This document shows, in pieces, positions 18,949-28,081 of a stretch of 54,054 bases of DNA. Origin of the DNA: Candidatus Obscuribacterales bacterium (GTDB lineage Bacteria > Cyanobacteriota > Vampirovibrionia > Obscuribacterales > Obscuribacteraceae); contig JAIERK010000025.1 in assembly GCA_019746975.1 (NCBI GenBank), positions 1-54,054 on the forward strand, written 5' to 3'. Position numbers and translations under genes: made by a program. The notes below the pieces were generated by a model. It made no database searches and was not told the origin of the DNA. It saw nothing but the letters and a program-made list of their open reading frames with translations. Position 1 is the stretch's first letter; each line of letters opens with the position of its first letter.

Positions 18949-19821
18949 TCAGACGTGCGCCGTGAGGCAGGCTACGAATGCCTCGTGGAGTTTGCGAACA
19001 ATCGGACCGGGTTTGCCGTTGCCGATCTCTCGATCGTTGACCTTGACGATGGAAATTACCTCTTCAGGTGTGCCAGCGAGAAAGAATTCTTCCAACTCGA
19101 AAATCTCACTCTCCTTCAGCCGCGTCTCCTCGAGTTCAATGCTTGCCTGTGCGGCCAACTCCAGCACCTGCCGCTTGGTGATGCCGGGCAAGACCTTAGA
19201 CGATGATGGTGCGACGACCAGCTTCCCACCACGAATACCAAATAGCGAAGTGTGACTGCCCTCGGTCATATAGCCTTCCGGATCGATGAAAACCACCTCC
19301 ATCGCTCCGTTTTGCTTTGCGTGCTGAGCCGCCATGCAGTTCGCTGCTAGACTGGTCGCTTTAATATCGTTGCGCCCCCATCTGATGTCTTTGTAAGTAA
19401 CTGCTGAGACGCCGGTCTTATGCTGTTGTTCAAATGGATTATGAAACGGCGTGACGTAAATCAAAATATTGGGTTGGTAATTTTCGGGATACGCATGCGC
19501 ACGCACAGCCTCGCCTCGAGTGACTTGAAGATAGACAAGCGCCTCGCTTTCTCCGTTCTCCTTTACAGTGGCTGATAGCCGAGCTTTTACTTCGTCTACG
19601 TCGACATGGCGGATGTCCAGCGATTGGAGGCTGTCGGACAGGCGATGCAGGTGATCTTCGAGACGGAAGAGCTTATTGTTGTATAGGCGAACAACTTCGT
19701 AGACCGCATCTCCGAATAGAAATCCGCGGTCCAACACAGACACGCGTACTTCGGTGAGCGGCATGAATTCACCATTCCAGTTGGCTATGATTTTTGATAG
19801 AGAGCTGAGATCTTGCTTCAT
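18949..19821 (-). CDS. Class IV aminotransferase, D-amino-acid transaminase-like
   Basis: 290 residues of the PLP-dependent fold-type IV family. It has RGFLFGDAVYEVVRLYNN, RLEDHLHRL, the catalytic Lys in NDIKATSLAANCMAAQHA, and the phosphate-binding MTEGSHTSLFGI. D-alanine transaminases share this pattern and transfer amino groups among D-amino acids for peptidoglycan precursors; branched-chain aminotransferases and aminodeoxychorismate lyase are the close alternatives. The ATG is 1 bp from the stop of the DUF1573-cytochrome gene, so they are one transcript, an unexpected pairing. Confidence 0.8.
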   Translation of the reverse strand: MKQDLSSLSKIIANWNGEFMPLTEVRVSVLDRGFLFGDAVYEVVRLYNNKLFRLEDHLHRLSDSLQSLDIRHVDVDEVKARLSATVKENGESEALVYLQVTRGEAVRAHAYPENYQPNILIYVTPFHNPFEQQHKTGVSAVTYKDIRWGRNDIKATSLAANCMAAQHAKQNGAMEVVFIDPEGYMTEGSHTSLFGIRGGKLVVAPSSSKVLPGITKRQVLELAAQASIELEETRLKESEIFELEEFFLAGTPEEVISIVKVNDREIGNGKPGPIVRKLHEAFVACLTAHV

Positions 19822-19822
19822 T

Positions 19823-20665
19823 TCAATCTGTTTCCTTCTTGCTTTGACTACTTTTGTCTCTGGTTACTTCCTTTGTCGTTGGGCTCTCCGTCTTGCCTCC
19901 CGCCTTTGATTTCTCAGCTTCAGATAGTTTTTTTAGATAAACTAATAGCGAATCAATCTGCTCTTTAATTAGCGGACCGCCCGCGGTATCAAGAAAGCCA
20001 GGCATCGATTTGTGCGTCTTGCTACCGTACGATATGATGTCGCGAATATGCTTCGCATATTTTGGATCGTCGTAATTGCCGAAAATCAGCGCTCCGCCGA
20101 CAGCACCACGGGCAGTTTCGCCGTGACACATTGCGCAGTCAGCTTCAAATAGATCCTTCCCGCCTAATCCGACACCTCTGTCGACATGACAGCTCGTGCA
20201 CTTATCGTCAGTGAAAATCTTGATTCTGCCCGATTCGGTCAAGCCGTCGTGTCGGTTGTTGACGGCGAGCTTGATTGACAGCGCTACCACTGGGGTGACG
20301 GGATCATTGGATGAAACATCAATCGTTTTTACAACAGTACCTTGCTTCATTGATGTATCGACGGTGATATCGAGTGTGGTGGTATCACCGGGCTTCAGTT
20401 CATTGGTCTTGAGCTTGGGTACAGTGCATCCGCAGCTAGAATGCGCCTCATGAATTTTTAGAATCTCGTTGCCGCTGTTTTTTATAGTGAATGCAGTCTT
20501 AATCTCTTGTCCTTCTTCGACTTTTCCGAGATCGATTGATTCTGGTTGAAACTGTATAACAGGCTGCTTCTCAAATGGATTTCGCATACCGCTGCAACCG
20601 GCTATAGGCAACACTGCGAGGACAGCGATGCAGATGGAGAGAATTTGACGAGACGATCTGCGCAT
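19823..20665 (-). CDS. DUF1573 - dihaem cytochrome c lipoprotein fusion
   Basis: 280 residues from ATG 20665. The start is a lipoprotein signal with lipobox IAGC, cysteine 24 (MRRSSRQIL, hydrophobic core, cleavage before C). Residues about 36-135 are a DUF1573 (Ig-like) domain with the SSCGCT signature. Two cytochrome c haem motifs follow: CTSCH (156-160) and CAMCH (177-181). M221 in HKSMPGF could be an axial ligand. The C-terminus is Lys/Glu/Ser-rich. It probably carries electrons at the membrane surface. A longer frame to 20932 adds an unlikely N-terminus that covers a repeat region. The next gene is the aminotransferase. Confidence 0.8.
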   Translation of the reverse strand: MRRSSRQILSICIAVLAVLPIAGCSGMRNPFEKQPVIQFQPESIDLGKVEEGQEIKTAFTIKNSGNEILKIHEAHSSCGCTVPKLKTNELKPGDTTTLDITVDTSMKQGTVVKTIDVSSNDPVTPVVALSIKLAVNNRHDGLTESGRIKIFTDDKCTSCHVDRGVGLGGKDLFEADCAMCHGETARGAVGGALIFGNYDDPKYAKHIRDIISYGSKTHKSMPGFLDTAGGPLIKEQIDSLLVYLKKLSEAEKSKAGGKTESPTTKEVTRDKSSQSKKETD

Positions 20666-20968
20666 TCGATGCGACGAAGTCGTCCTCCTGGTCACGCTTC
20701 GCATGGCGGAGCGCGGAACTTCGACTTGGACAGTCTCCGAACGCGCTCTATGCCGGCGAGAGGCCGGCGCTTCGAAGGAGGGATCGAGGGGCTCGAGCGT
20801 GGGCTGTATTCGAACTTGCTTTAGGCCGACGAGACGCCGAAATGAGGTCCATGTCTTTGAGGGAATAAAAATTCGGGCCCCCAGGAATAACTTTGATGAG
20901 TATGCCGTTGGAGGAATGAAAATGGCTGCCAAATTATTCCCTCTGAGGAATCCTTGCCGTCCTTCTCT
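20666..20968. repeat. Intergenic region with dispersed palindromic repeat elements
   Basis: A 303-bp gap inside a minus-strand gene run. The half at 20850-20960 carries elements built on ATTCC/GGAAT arms: GAGGGAAT (20860-20867), GGAATAA (20884-20890), GGAGGAAT (20910-20917) and the palindromic ATTCCCTCTGAGGAAT (20936-20951). CCAAATTATTCC (20929-20940) is identical to a segment at 39834-39845. The upstream frame covering this region looks like chance. Confidence 0.6.
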
Positions 20969-21457
20969 TCACAGCCGACGTGGGGCATCAGTTTTCGGAA
21001 CGACCAGGATTGGTTTTGTCTGCAAATCCTGTTGTTCGAACTGGCGAATCTCTGCTTTCTCTTTAGTAATAGCAGCCAAGACCTTCGATTCATCAGTCTC
21101 CGCGGTGTTGATAACCACTACAGCCCAATGTGGATAGTAGATCGAGACGTCGGCGTTAGTAACGCCGCGCAAACTCTTCAGCGCTTTCGCAACACGTCGC
21201 ACGCAGGAGACACAACTCGCCTTGACTTGGAAGTCGAGCCTGACGAAGGGGGCCTTGCTCTTCTTTACGACAATGGTCTCTGCCGATTGCGAAGCAGTAC
21301 CGTCAGCGGTGCCAGCTTCGGCATAGTGAGCACTAGTTACAAGGAAAATTGCGATAGCAAAACTGCTCCATCGAAGGGAGCTGGGCTTGACCGCGCTACA
21401 GCGGGTTTTGTCTGAGAGCGGGTCGAGATTGCGCGACCCTGACCGACTCGTGGACAT
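20969..21457 (-). CDS. Exported heavy-metal-associated (HMA)-like domain protein with CxxC
   Basis: 162 residues. The N-terminal 48 residues contain a hydrophobic core (FAIAIFLVTSAH) and an A-x-A-like cleavage site, so it is probably exported. The domain from about residue 70 to 145 has an HMA-like layout: strand VRLDFQV, then KASCVSCVRRVAKALKSLRGV with the metal-binding CVSC, then NADVSIYYPHWAVVVI. In copper chaperones this motif holds Cu(I) or similar thiophilic metal. Here it is periplasmic, which is unusual for a chaperone. It follows the membrane gene at 21468 by 10 bp, and the dihaem lipoprotein lies downstream. The metal specificity is unknown. Confidence 0.75.
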   Translation of the reverse strand: MSTSRSGSRNLDPLSDKTRCSAVKPSSLRWSSFAIAIFLVTSAHYAEAGTADGTASQSAETIVVKKSKAPFVRLDFQVKASCVSCVRRVAKALKSLRGVTNADVSIYYPHWAVVVINTAETDESKVLAAITKEKAEIRQFEQQDLQTKPILVVPKTDAPRRL

Positions 21458-21467
21458 GTGCGTTTAA

Positions 21468-22082
21468 TCAGCCACCGGGAAACAACAGTTGCAGTCTTTC
21501 CCTCATCATATAGAGGACTATAACTGCAATAAAGTTGAATCCTATCACAAGTGCGAGCAGACCTGTACCCACCATGAGGTGCCAGCATACAAGAGCGTGG
21601 CGGGGCTGCATCGCCCGGATAATGCCGAATCTGCTCAACACGAACACACTGACCGCGACTAGCAGCATTATGTCGGCAATTACGTAACAGAAGAAAGCTA
21701 TCCCGTTCATCCCGAAGAACGGCAGCGCCAGGAAGGTGACTGCCATAAGGAAGGCGCCGATCAATAGCCGAGTGGTAACTTTGTCCGACGAGCGGAAGTG
21801 AAGGGTTTTATCGTTACTTACGCGTCCGATATAAACAAGAGTCTGCCTGCAGCCCTCAACCCAACTCTTTCGGTCTTCGCGCGTGCCCTTCGTGAGGGTG
21901 TCTTCCTGGTCGCCCAGGCTTCGTTGAGTGGTTCCGGACTCAGTCAATTCGAAGGGCGATTGTCCCTCCGTTGTGCCATTATCGGGCGCAGCCGATTTGC
22001 CGCCACCAGCTTCTGCCTTGCTTTCGGATTCTGCGGTGGTAGTGGTGTCCGAGTCGGCCCTGTTATCATCTGCCGGGTTCAA
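21468..22082 (-). CDS. Hypothetical membrane protein with acidic disordered N-terminus
   Basis: 204 residues. The first 80 are Ser/Thr/Glu/Asp-rich and probably disordered. About three membrane helices follow in residues 105-195, with a short basic C-terminus. I do not recognise the family. It is the first gene of a tight minus-strand run with the HMA-like gene, 10 bp apart, suggesting a shared function at the membrane. Confidence 0.55.
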   Translation of the reverse strand: MNPADDNRADSDTTTTAESESKAEAGGGKSAAPDNGTTEGQSPFELTESGTTQRSLGDQEDTLTKGTREDRKSWVEGCRQTLVYIGRVSNDKTLHFRSSDKVTTRLLIGAFLMAVTFLALPFFGMNGIAFFCYVIADIMLLVAVSVFVLSRFGIIRAMQPRHALVCWHLMVGTGLLALVIGFNFIAVIVLYMMRERLQLLFPGG

Positions 22083-22229
22083 CTTTTACCTCACAGTTCT
22101 TGGAAAGAATAGTTAACCTTACGATTCGAGTATATCTTACCCCCTGTCCACGAATGTAATGCAATCCGCGACTAACTATCCGACAATGTTGTCAGACGCC
22201 ATCACAACGATAACTTCGACGATCGCACC

Positions 22230-22982
22230 ATGCCAAAGTTACTGCCACCACAAATAGTTTTATCACTACTATCGGTCTGTCTCCTTTTGGCTTCTTGTTC
22301 GCAAACGAATGCCTTCGATGACTCGCTTCGCAGGGGGCGCTTGGCGCTTCAGGAAGGACGAGTCGTCGACGCAGTCTCCTTGTTGCAGGAGAGTACCAAC
22401 GCTGCTTCTTCAACTGGGATCAAAGATCAACGCGTAATCAATGCATACCTAGATTTGTCGAACGCATATGTGGCCAATCATGAGGATGGAAAAGCGCTCG
22501 AGGCGCTTAACTCCGCGCATAGAATCGCTCTCGAATTTGGTGGCAAAAACAATGAGTTGCTTATACCTATATACAAGCAAATTGCCAAACTGCACTATCG
22601 CAAAAAAGAGTTTGTTGAATCCGGCGACGCTGCGCGCGAAGCTCTCCGGCTGGAGAGATCTTGTTGTGAACCACAGAGCGAAAAGCTGTTGGATAGCTTG
22701 AATCTATGCATCGCTTCAGCTTGCGCCTTGGACCGCTGTGCAGATACACAGCCCTGGTTGGAAGAGCAGCTGGAAATTCGAAAACTCCGTCTGGGAGCCC
22801 AACATCCTCATGTCGCCGTCAGTTTATGCTTGATCGGTGAAATACTGGAAAAGAAGCGCCGGTGGAAAGAGGCGGAGGCGAAATACCTTGAGGCGCTTGC
22901 GATTCGGCGTAAGGCAGAACCTGCGCTCGTTGCGCAAACTGAGAAAAACCTGCTCAGGGTTCGCGAGAAGATAAAGGACTGA
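22230..22982 (+). CDS. TPR lipoprotein
   Basis: 250 residues. The start is a lipoprotein signal with lipobox LLASC (cysteine about 23), so the protein is anchored to a membrane and faces the periplasm. The rest is TPR/Sel1-like helical repeats: GRLALQEGRVVDAVSLLQE, then AYLDLSNAYVANHEDGKALEAL, up to a C-terminal CLIGEILEKKRRWKEAEAKY unit. The partner is unknown. It leads the plus-strand run that contains the TadG-like gene. Confidence 0.75.
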   Translation: MPKLLPPQIVLSLLSVCLLLASCSQTNAFDDSLRRGRLALQEGRVVDAVSLLQESTNAASSTGIKDQRVINAYLDLSNAYVANHEDGKALEALNSAHRIALEFGGKNNELLIPIYKQIAKLHYRKKEFVESGDAAREALRLERSCCEPQSEKLLDSLNLCIASACALDRCADTQPWLEEQLEIRKLRLGAQHPHVAVSLCLIGEILEKKRRWKEAEAKYLEALAIRRKAEPALVAQTEKNLLRVREKIKD

Positions 22983-23229
22983 CGAGGGAAATTGCGATAT
23001 TGAGGGGGGAAAATACGTTAATAATTGCCCTTGAGAAATTGCGTTGAAGCCCATCATTGCTTACAATTTGCCAATTGATTAATCCCGGACTGTAGATTTT
23101 CACTTGACCTCCGCTTGCGGCGGACCTAAAATTAAACTTTGTTAAGATTTGCTTTCCCAGGATACTTCCGCTAGCCGCGGCTCGGGCCATCCAACCTCTG
23201 CCAAGGTGAATTTCGAGAGGGTTTCGACC

Positions 23230-25287
23230 ATGTCTGGACGTCGTTCGAGAAAAGGTGCGCTCCTTGGCCTTGTCGTGGCAGTTGCGCTTGTTTTAGTAAT
23301 TTTGGGAGCGGGTTTGCTCCTCATGATCATGCAGCTTGGCGGTGGCCAGGAGCTGCAACACGCTACGGATGCCGGCAACCTCAACGTTGCCAAGCAAGTC
23401 CTGCGGCGCCCTGGTACTGCATTGTCAGGAGCCGATGAAATCAACCACTTCGGTGATTCAGATGACCTGGCTACTGGCGAAGTGAATCTTCTGACGATCA
23501 ACAAGCTGGTCGCCCAAACTTATTTAGTTTCATCGAATGCCCAGGCTTTGGGCACGACCACGGCTAGAGGTCACGCCGAGCAGATGCTGACCTTGCTTCA
23601 CGGGATTAGCGATCGGTTGAATACGCAGCTTTCCAGTTCATCCAACTTTGATGGACACTTCGGCAACGTTGCCCAAAATCACGCTATCCGAATGTTCGAT
23701 TCCACCAATAATCCAGTTTTCCATGTCGGCACCGAACACGAGATATCGCTCATGGCGAGAGGGGCCGCGACCAACGTCTACCTCGAACCTGCTCAAATCT
23801 TGGCAGGCGGTCCCGCTCTCACCTCGGTAACTGTGAGTGGACCCGGCGGTCGATCGTATCTGGCAGGATACACACGGCTGGCGAGTAATGGAAGTGAAAC
23901 TCTCTGGGGTGTGCCGCTACGTCCGGGTCTGCCACCACACTTGGTGTCGCAGAGAAATTTCAGTGCCGATCAAAATCGTGGACTGATTCCTAACTATGTA
24001 CCGCCGAATGCATTCAAATCAGCCGGTAGAGCTACTGAGCAAAAGGCCAGTGGCAATGTCAGCAGAGCAATTTCGATGTCGCTCGTCGGTTCGCTCGATA
24101 CTCTCTTCCCTGGTGACATCAGACGTGGTGTCATCATCGTCGACAACACCGGTAGCTTGAGCGGACTGTCGTTCGCCGGTGGCTTCGATATCTGGCAAGA
24201 CAAGCTCATGAGCCCCAACTACATTGAAGTGCTCGGACCGAGCTCTTCCTCCGGTCTGATCGCCGACCAATCTGGCGGCGGTCCAACTCTTCAGGACATC
24301 AAGAATTTCGTCAACGCCAACATCTCTCAGTTGCAATCTGGCGATCCGAATGCTCAGGCGCAGTTGGCCGCATTGCTGAATGCCTGCGGGATAGACTCCT
24401 ACGGACCCTTCACCTCCAATCCTCAAGCTTTGGCGGCTGACCAGGGATTCATCAGCTACGTGCAGAACAATATTGTCACCAAGTGCACCAATGGAGCCCT
24501 CAACCATTCGCAGGGCCGACCTCCAGGCTCTCCTAACTTTCCAATTCGGATGGCGACATCGGGTGGTCAACCATGTAATGTCGGCACATTCGTCGCCACC
24601 TTTGCTCAACCTGGAAGCCCAGGCACCACCGGTACACCAGTCAATAATTTGATGGCAGTCGAGAAGTTCCACGTCGATATCTGCGCAGAAAGAGCTTCGG
24701 GTTCTGAATGCGCCAACATCGTCGCCAGTGCCAACAATACTGGACTCAAAAAGTACGATGACGATGACTGTGGTTTGACCCAGATTCGTGAAGGTACGCT
24801 CAGAGAACTGCTCTATCAGACCCACGCAGCTTCTCCGAGCAACGAGGGTATCATCACCGACTTGCGCACTTACATGAATCAAATGAAGCCTGGCGTAAGT
24901 GGCGGAGAAGTCAGCAATGTCCTCAATTCAACTGTGTCGTTTGGACGTGTGAGCTACATCTATCGCAATCCGAGCACCAACAGGGTCGTGCTGTCGACCA
25001 GCCCTCCGCCCTGGCAACTGCCTGATCTGACTCAACCTGGTGTTAACTTGCCGGATGGCACTCCAGAGACCTACCTCAGATCTCCCAATCCTTTTTCACT
25101 CGATGCAATCACCAATTGCAGTGGTGAGTGTGGCTATCCGCACCCCTGGGATTGTCCGCTCGATTCACAGGCTACTGGTCAGGATACGACGGTCTGGACG
25201 CCATCTTCCGGATTCAGAAATATTCTGGGTGTGATCAGATTGCGAAATTCAGCCGCTGGCGGTGGACAGTTCTGCTGCCCGTGCTAA
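23230..25287 (+). CDS. TadG-like / Flp-pilus-associated large exported protein
   Basis: About 685 residues. The start MSGRRSRKGALLG is followed by a long hydrophobic helix (VVAVALVLVILGAG) and then LQHATDAGNLNVAKQ. This resembles the TadG/TadE-type N-terminus, where an LQxAADAAALAA stretch follows the helix. The remainder is a large, mostly beta-like extracytoplasmic part rich in Gly, Ser, Asn and Pro, ending in GQFCCPC. I start at ATG 23230 because GAGAGGG lies eight bases upstream; the frame from 23149 has no such site. TadG-like proteins help build or anchor Flp pili, but no Tad ATPase is in this window. It is followed by two more genes in the same direction. Confidence 0.65.
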   Translation: MSGRRSRKGALLGLVVAVALVLVILGAGLLLMIMQLGGGQELQHATDAGNLNVAKQVLRRPGTALSGADEINHFGDSDDLATGEVNLLTINKLVAQTYLVSSNAQALGTTTARGHAEQMLTLLHGISDRLNTQLSSSSNFDGHFGNVAQNHAIRMFDSTNNPVFHVGTEHEISLMARGAATNVYLEPAQILAGGPALTSVTVSGPGGRSYLAGYTRLASNGSETLWGVPLRPGLPPHLVSQRNFSADQNRGLIPNYVPPNAFKSAGRATEQKASGNVSRAISMSLVGSLDTLFPGDIRRGVIIVDNTGSLSGLSFAGGFDIWQDKLMSPNYIEVLGPSSSSGLIADQSGGGPTLQDIKNFVNANISQLQSGDPNAQAQLAALLNACGIDSYGPFTSNPQALAADQGFISYVQNNIVTKCTNGALNHSQGRPPGSPNFPIRMATSGGQPCNVGTFVATFAQPGSPGTTGTPVNNLMAVEKFHVDICAERASGSECANIVASANNTGLKKYDDDDCGLTQIREGTLRELLYQTHAASPSNEGIITDLRTYMNQMKPGVSGGEVSNVLNSTVSFGRVSYIYRNPSTNRVVLSTSPPPWQLPDLTQPGVNLPDGTPETYLRSPNPFSLDAITNCSGECGYPHPWDCPLDSQATGQDTTVWTPSSGFRNILGVIRLRNSAAGGGQFCCPC

Positions 25288-25336
25288 AGTGGAGGCCTAC
25301 CCTTCCGAAGTTGGTAAGAGGAGGCCCCTTGCTACT

Positions 25337-25849
25337 ATGACGATGATAGGTAAACCTCAAATTGCGATGGCAATTGCGCTTCTGGTGACGATTGCCATCG
25401 CATCTATCGCCTCGGCGGAGCAGCGTTGTGCGAGTCGCGCTCTGGTAGTCAATCAGAATCAACGATATATCGCGCAACGCGCTGAATCGGGTGGTACTGG
25501 AGAAGGTGCCTGGCAAATCCTCCGCCGTCCGATGGATCTGCCGGATTTACCTAAATATACCGGCCAACAGCCGGAGTTCGTCGAGGGGCTGATTTATCCT
25601 AACAAGACTGGTGGTGCCGCCATCAGTATGAATTATCGTGCCAAGGAAACGCCCGAAGTCGTCTTGCAGTGGTATGTTGATGCCCTCAAGAATTTTCAGT
25701 GGAAGCTCGATCCGATGCCGCGAGACGAGCACACTGCCGTGCGCGCGACGCATGGCAAGAATGGTATCAGCGTCAACGTTTCTCCAGCTAACAAGACAAA
25801 GGGTTTTCGTACCGACATTCGAATCAGCTTCAAACTCTCTTCAAAATGA
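25337..25849 (+). CDS. Exported hypothetical protein
   Basis: About 170 residues. A signal peptide is clear (MTMIGKPQIAMAIALLVTIAIASIASAEQ). The mature part has no family I can name; it includes the strand-like segments AAISMNYRAKETPEVVLQWY and GISVNVSP. The upstream AGGAGG is about twelve bases from ATG 25337, a long spacing; an earlier start at 25262 has a poor hydrophobic profile. Its stop overlaps the next gene's ATG (ATGA), so the two are translationally coupled. Confidence 0.6.
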   Translation: MTMIGKPQIAMAIALLVTIAIASIASAEQRCASRALVVNQNQRYIAQRAESGGTGEGAWQILRRPMDLPDLPKYTGQQPEFVEGLIYPNKTGGAAISMNYRAKETPEVVLQWYVDALKNFQWKLDPMPRDEHTAVRATHGKNGISVNVSPANKTKGFRTDIRISFKLSSK

Positions 25850-27159
25850 GGTCTCGATCGCTCACGCATAGTCGAATTGTGCGCTCGGCGTATGTAGCGG
25901 CCGCCGTGCTCTTCCTTTCGGCACCAGCAGGTGCGGCCGTACCGGACGCGCAAATCCGTGCGCTCGATCAGAAGACAATAGATGGTATGGCGAAGAGAAT
26001 TGAGGACGGATTCTTCAGAGATGCCGATCTCGAGGTGCTCACTCAACTGGTCGGATCCCAACCAAACAACGCCCATGCTCACTATGCGATGGGCGTTTTT
26101 CTTGAGCAAAAGGGATTTGAGCAGCTTGCCCTCGACTCATTCACCAGAGCCGTGGAATGCGAGCCCAGATTTTCCGATGCGCACTATAGACGGTGCCTGC
26201 TCGTAATTCGCATTGAGGAGCCGGCGGTTGTTGACAAGGAACTTCCGGTTGCGAGGGACCTTTTGAAGAATGATGGAGCAAAGTTGTTCCAAATCGGCCT
26301 TGCTTTGGAGAAGGCTCAGCGTCAAGCTGATGCAAAACAGCTTTTCGAACAGGCTAGTCGAGCCGGCAGAAAACAGAGCGGTTATGGCTTCACCTGTGCC
26401 TCTATGAGAATGGTCCAGGGACGCTTCAAAGACGCGCTGGAAGCGATTGAATGGGACCTGGCTAACGATCCCAAGGACAGTCGTGCGCTGATGTTGAAGG
26501 GCGATATTCTCTTGCATTTGAATCGAGAAGCGGATGCCAGCAAAGCCTACGAACTTGCCGGTCGAGCAAATCCTTGCTCCAATGCCACCGCCGTTGTCGC
26601 AGCTTCCCATTTGCAGCAGCTCAAGGACAATAGGGGCGCCTTGGCACTATACCTACTGGATCTATCATGCAACGAGATTTCTCGTGAGCTGCTCGAGCGT
26701 TCGAAAGCGCAAATAATCGGGCTTGGAAAGGTGCTATCGGACAGCGAGTTTGACGACACCGTTTTGTCCATAGAGGGCGAGCTCAAAAAATCGCGGCGAT
26801 GCAGAGCATTCCAGTTCGCTCTGGGCGATGTCTTCGATCGGCTCGGTCGCTACGATCGCGCGATTGCGAGCTACGAGTCCGGCATTAGCGCCTGTCCTTC
26901 AATTTTGTCAGACAACTTGCCGTTGGCGCGCGGTTTTTTCCGTCTGGGAAAAGACTACGAGATTCATTTGCGCAACTATGCGTCGGCTCTCGACATGTAT
27001 CGAAAAGCCAGTATCCTGGCGCCTCAGGATAAGGAAATAACCGACCGCTATGCTCGACTGAAGCACCGCCTGTCGAATAAAAGCAGAGACTTCGCGTGGA
27101 GCGTCAAAGATGCCCTGCGCTCTACTTTTGGCTCTTCGTCACCCGCTCCACAGAGGTGA
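25846..27159 (+). CDS. Exported TPR protein
   Basis: 437 residues. The signal peptide (about 1-30, YVAAAVLFLSAPAGAA) is followed by about ten TPR-like units from residue 35 to 415, for example NAHAHYAMGVFLEQKGFEQLALDSF and FALGDVFDRLGRYDRAIASY. It is probably periplasmic or surface-associated and acts as an assembly scaffold. Its ATG overlaps the previous stop by four bases, and its 3' end overlaps the opposing gene at 27122 by 38 bp. The role in the neighbouring pilus-like cluster is inferred. Confidence 0.75.
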   Translation: MRSRSLTHSRIVRSAYVAAAVLFLSAPAGAAVPDAQIRALDQKTIDGMAKRIEDGFFRDADLEVLTQLVGSQPNNAHAHYAMGVFLEQKGFEQLALDSFTRAVECEPRFSDAHYRRCLLVIRIEEPAVVDKELPVARDLLKNDGAKLFQIGLALEKAQRQADAKQLFEQASRAGRKQSGYGFTCASMRMVQGRFKDALEAIEWDLANDPKDSRALMLKGDILLHLNREADASKAYELAGRANPCSNATAVVAASHLQQLKDNRGALALYLLDLSCNEISRELLERSKAQIIGLGKVLSDSEFDDTVLSIEGELKKSRRCRAFQFALGDVFDRLGRYDRAIASYESGISACPSILSDNLPLARGFFRLGKDYEIHLRNYASALDMYRKASILAPQDKEITDRYARLKHRLSNKSRDFAWSVKDALRSTFGSSSPAPQR

Positions 27160-27604
27160 TCTTCAGGACTTTGCACCCGCCGCGTTCGGCCAGCCAACCT
27201 TTGGCCTTCACCCTTTCGGCCACGTACGGCAACAACAGTCCGGCACAGCCTTTGTATCCCTGATGTTTGGCGGCGATGTATAAAGTGCCGTCATCAGCGA
27301 GTATCCCTGCTGTGACTCCACCCCCGACGCAGAGTCTGGCGCATTTTTTATGCTTCTCACCCCTTCCGTCACCCATCACTCCTGAGCAGTAGCACCAGGT
27401 GTCGACGACCTCACCCTCGATCGTCATCTCTCTGGTGTTCGTTTTTACGTTGACGCTCGCATCACGCTGCGTTGCCATCACTGTTGGTGTTTTTGAGTCT
27501 TTTGCCTTTTCGCCGCCCTGAGCAAATGCATGTGTGAAAGTACACAGCGCCGTTATTCCAAGCAGCCAGGCGATACCGTTTTTGGACACAGAAAGATTGG
27601 TCAT
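27122..27604 (-). CDS. Exported Cys-rich OB-fold-like protein
   Basis: 160 residues. A signal peptide covers about residues 1-28 (AWLLGITALCTFTHAFAQ). The mature domain reads EGEVVDTWCYCSGVM, then CARLCVGGGVTAGIL and DGTLYIAA, then the VAERVKAKGWL and KVLKI strands. This resembles small exported proteins whose GEVVDxxCY strand and CAxxC pair form an OB-fold-like unit; their role is not established, and heme or metal binding is one possibility. It overlaps the converging TPR gene by 38 bp and comes 43 bp after the TadE-like gene on the same strand. Confidence 0.65.
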   Translation of the reverse strand: MTNLSVSKNGIAWLLGITALCTFTHAFAQGGEKAKDSKTPTVMATQRDASVNVKTNTREMTIEGEVVDTWCYCSGVMGDGRGEKHKKCARLCVGGGVTAGILADDGTLYIAAKHQGYKGCAGLLLPYVAERVKAKGWLAERGGCKVLKITSVERVTKSQK

Positions 27605-27647
27605 TAGTTATGATGCCACCACAGTTTCTGGTATAGATTAAACCAAA

Positions 27648-28079
27648 CTATGGGTTCGCTGGAAGCATGACAATTGGTTCTGTCGCTCGGGCATTCATTA
27701 CACGCGTTGTTTGCAAGAGCGGAACGAATGGAACCGGCGCCGGCACTTTTATCGTCAGCCTGGTCTCTGCCACGACGATGCCGTTGTTGGCTGCGTTGTA
27801 TGACAGAGCGACAAGTTGCGGGTTCGACACGATCTCGCTGCCGCCGAACGAAGTAATGATGGTACTCGCTGCGGTGCCTGCTGCCGAGGAATTGGCCTCG
27901 TGTGCAGCGGCTCGAGCCACGCGTTTTACCAGAGTGTCATTAGTGATTTGACCAAGAACGATTGCCGACAGGTCGATGATACAGAGGAATAATGGAACGA
28001 TTAAGAATAGGCCGGCGGTTACTTCAACCAAACTCGCACCACGTTGGCTCTTAGCGCCTCTTCTGGTCCGTGATTTCAT
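27648..28079 (-). CDS. TadE-like pseudopilin
   Basis: About 143 residues from ATG 28079. After the basic start (KSRTRRGAKSQRG) comes ASLVEVTAG and a long hydrophobic helix (LFLIVPLFLCIIDLSAIVLG), the TadE pattern, including the Glu found in prepilin-like N-termini. The extracytoplasmic remainder is about 100 residues of strands. TadE is thought to be a minor pseudopilin of the Flp/Tad machinery. It follows a second TadE-like gene by about two bases, so they are coupled. Confidence 0.75.
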   Translation of the reverse strand: MKSRTRRGAKSQRGASLVEVTAGLFLIVPLFLCIIDLSAIVLGQITNDTLVKRVARAAAHEANSSAAGTAASTIITSFGGSEIVSNPQLVALSYNAANNGIVVAETRLTIKVPAPVPFVPLLQTTRVMNARATEPIVMLPANP

Positions 28080-28081
28080 GA

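Noticed and set aside
20666..20932. Longer N-terminus of the dihaem lipoprotein (start at 20932)
   Set aside because: It covers the repeat region, has no export logic and would place the lipobox far inside the protein.
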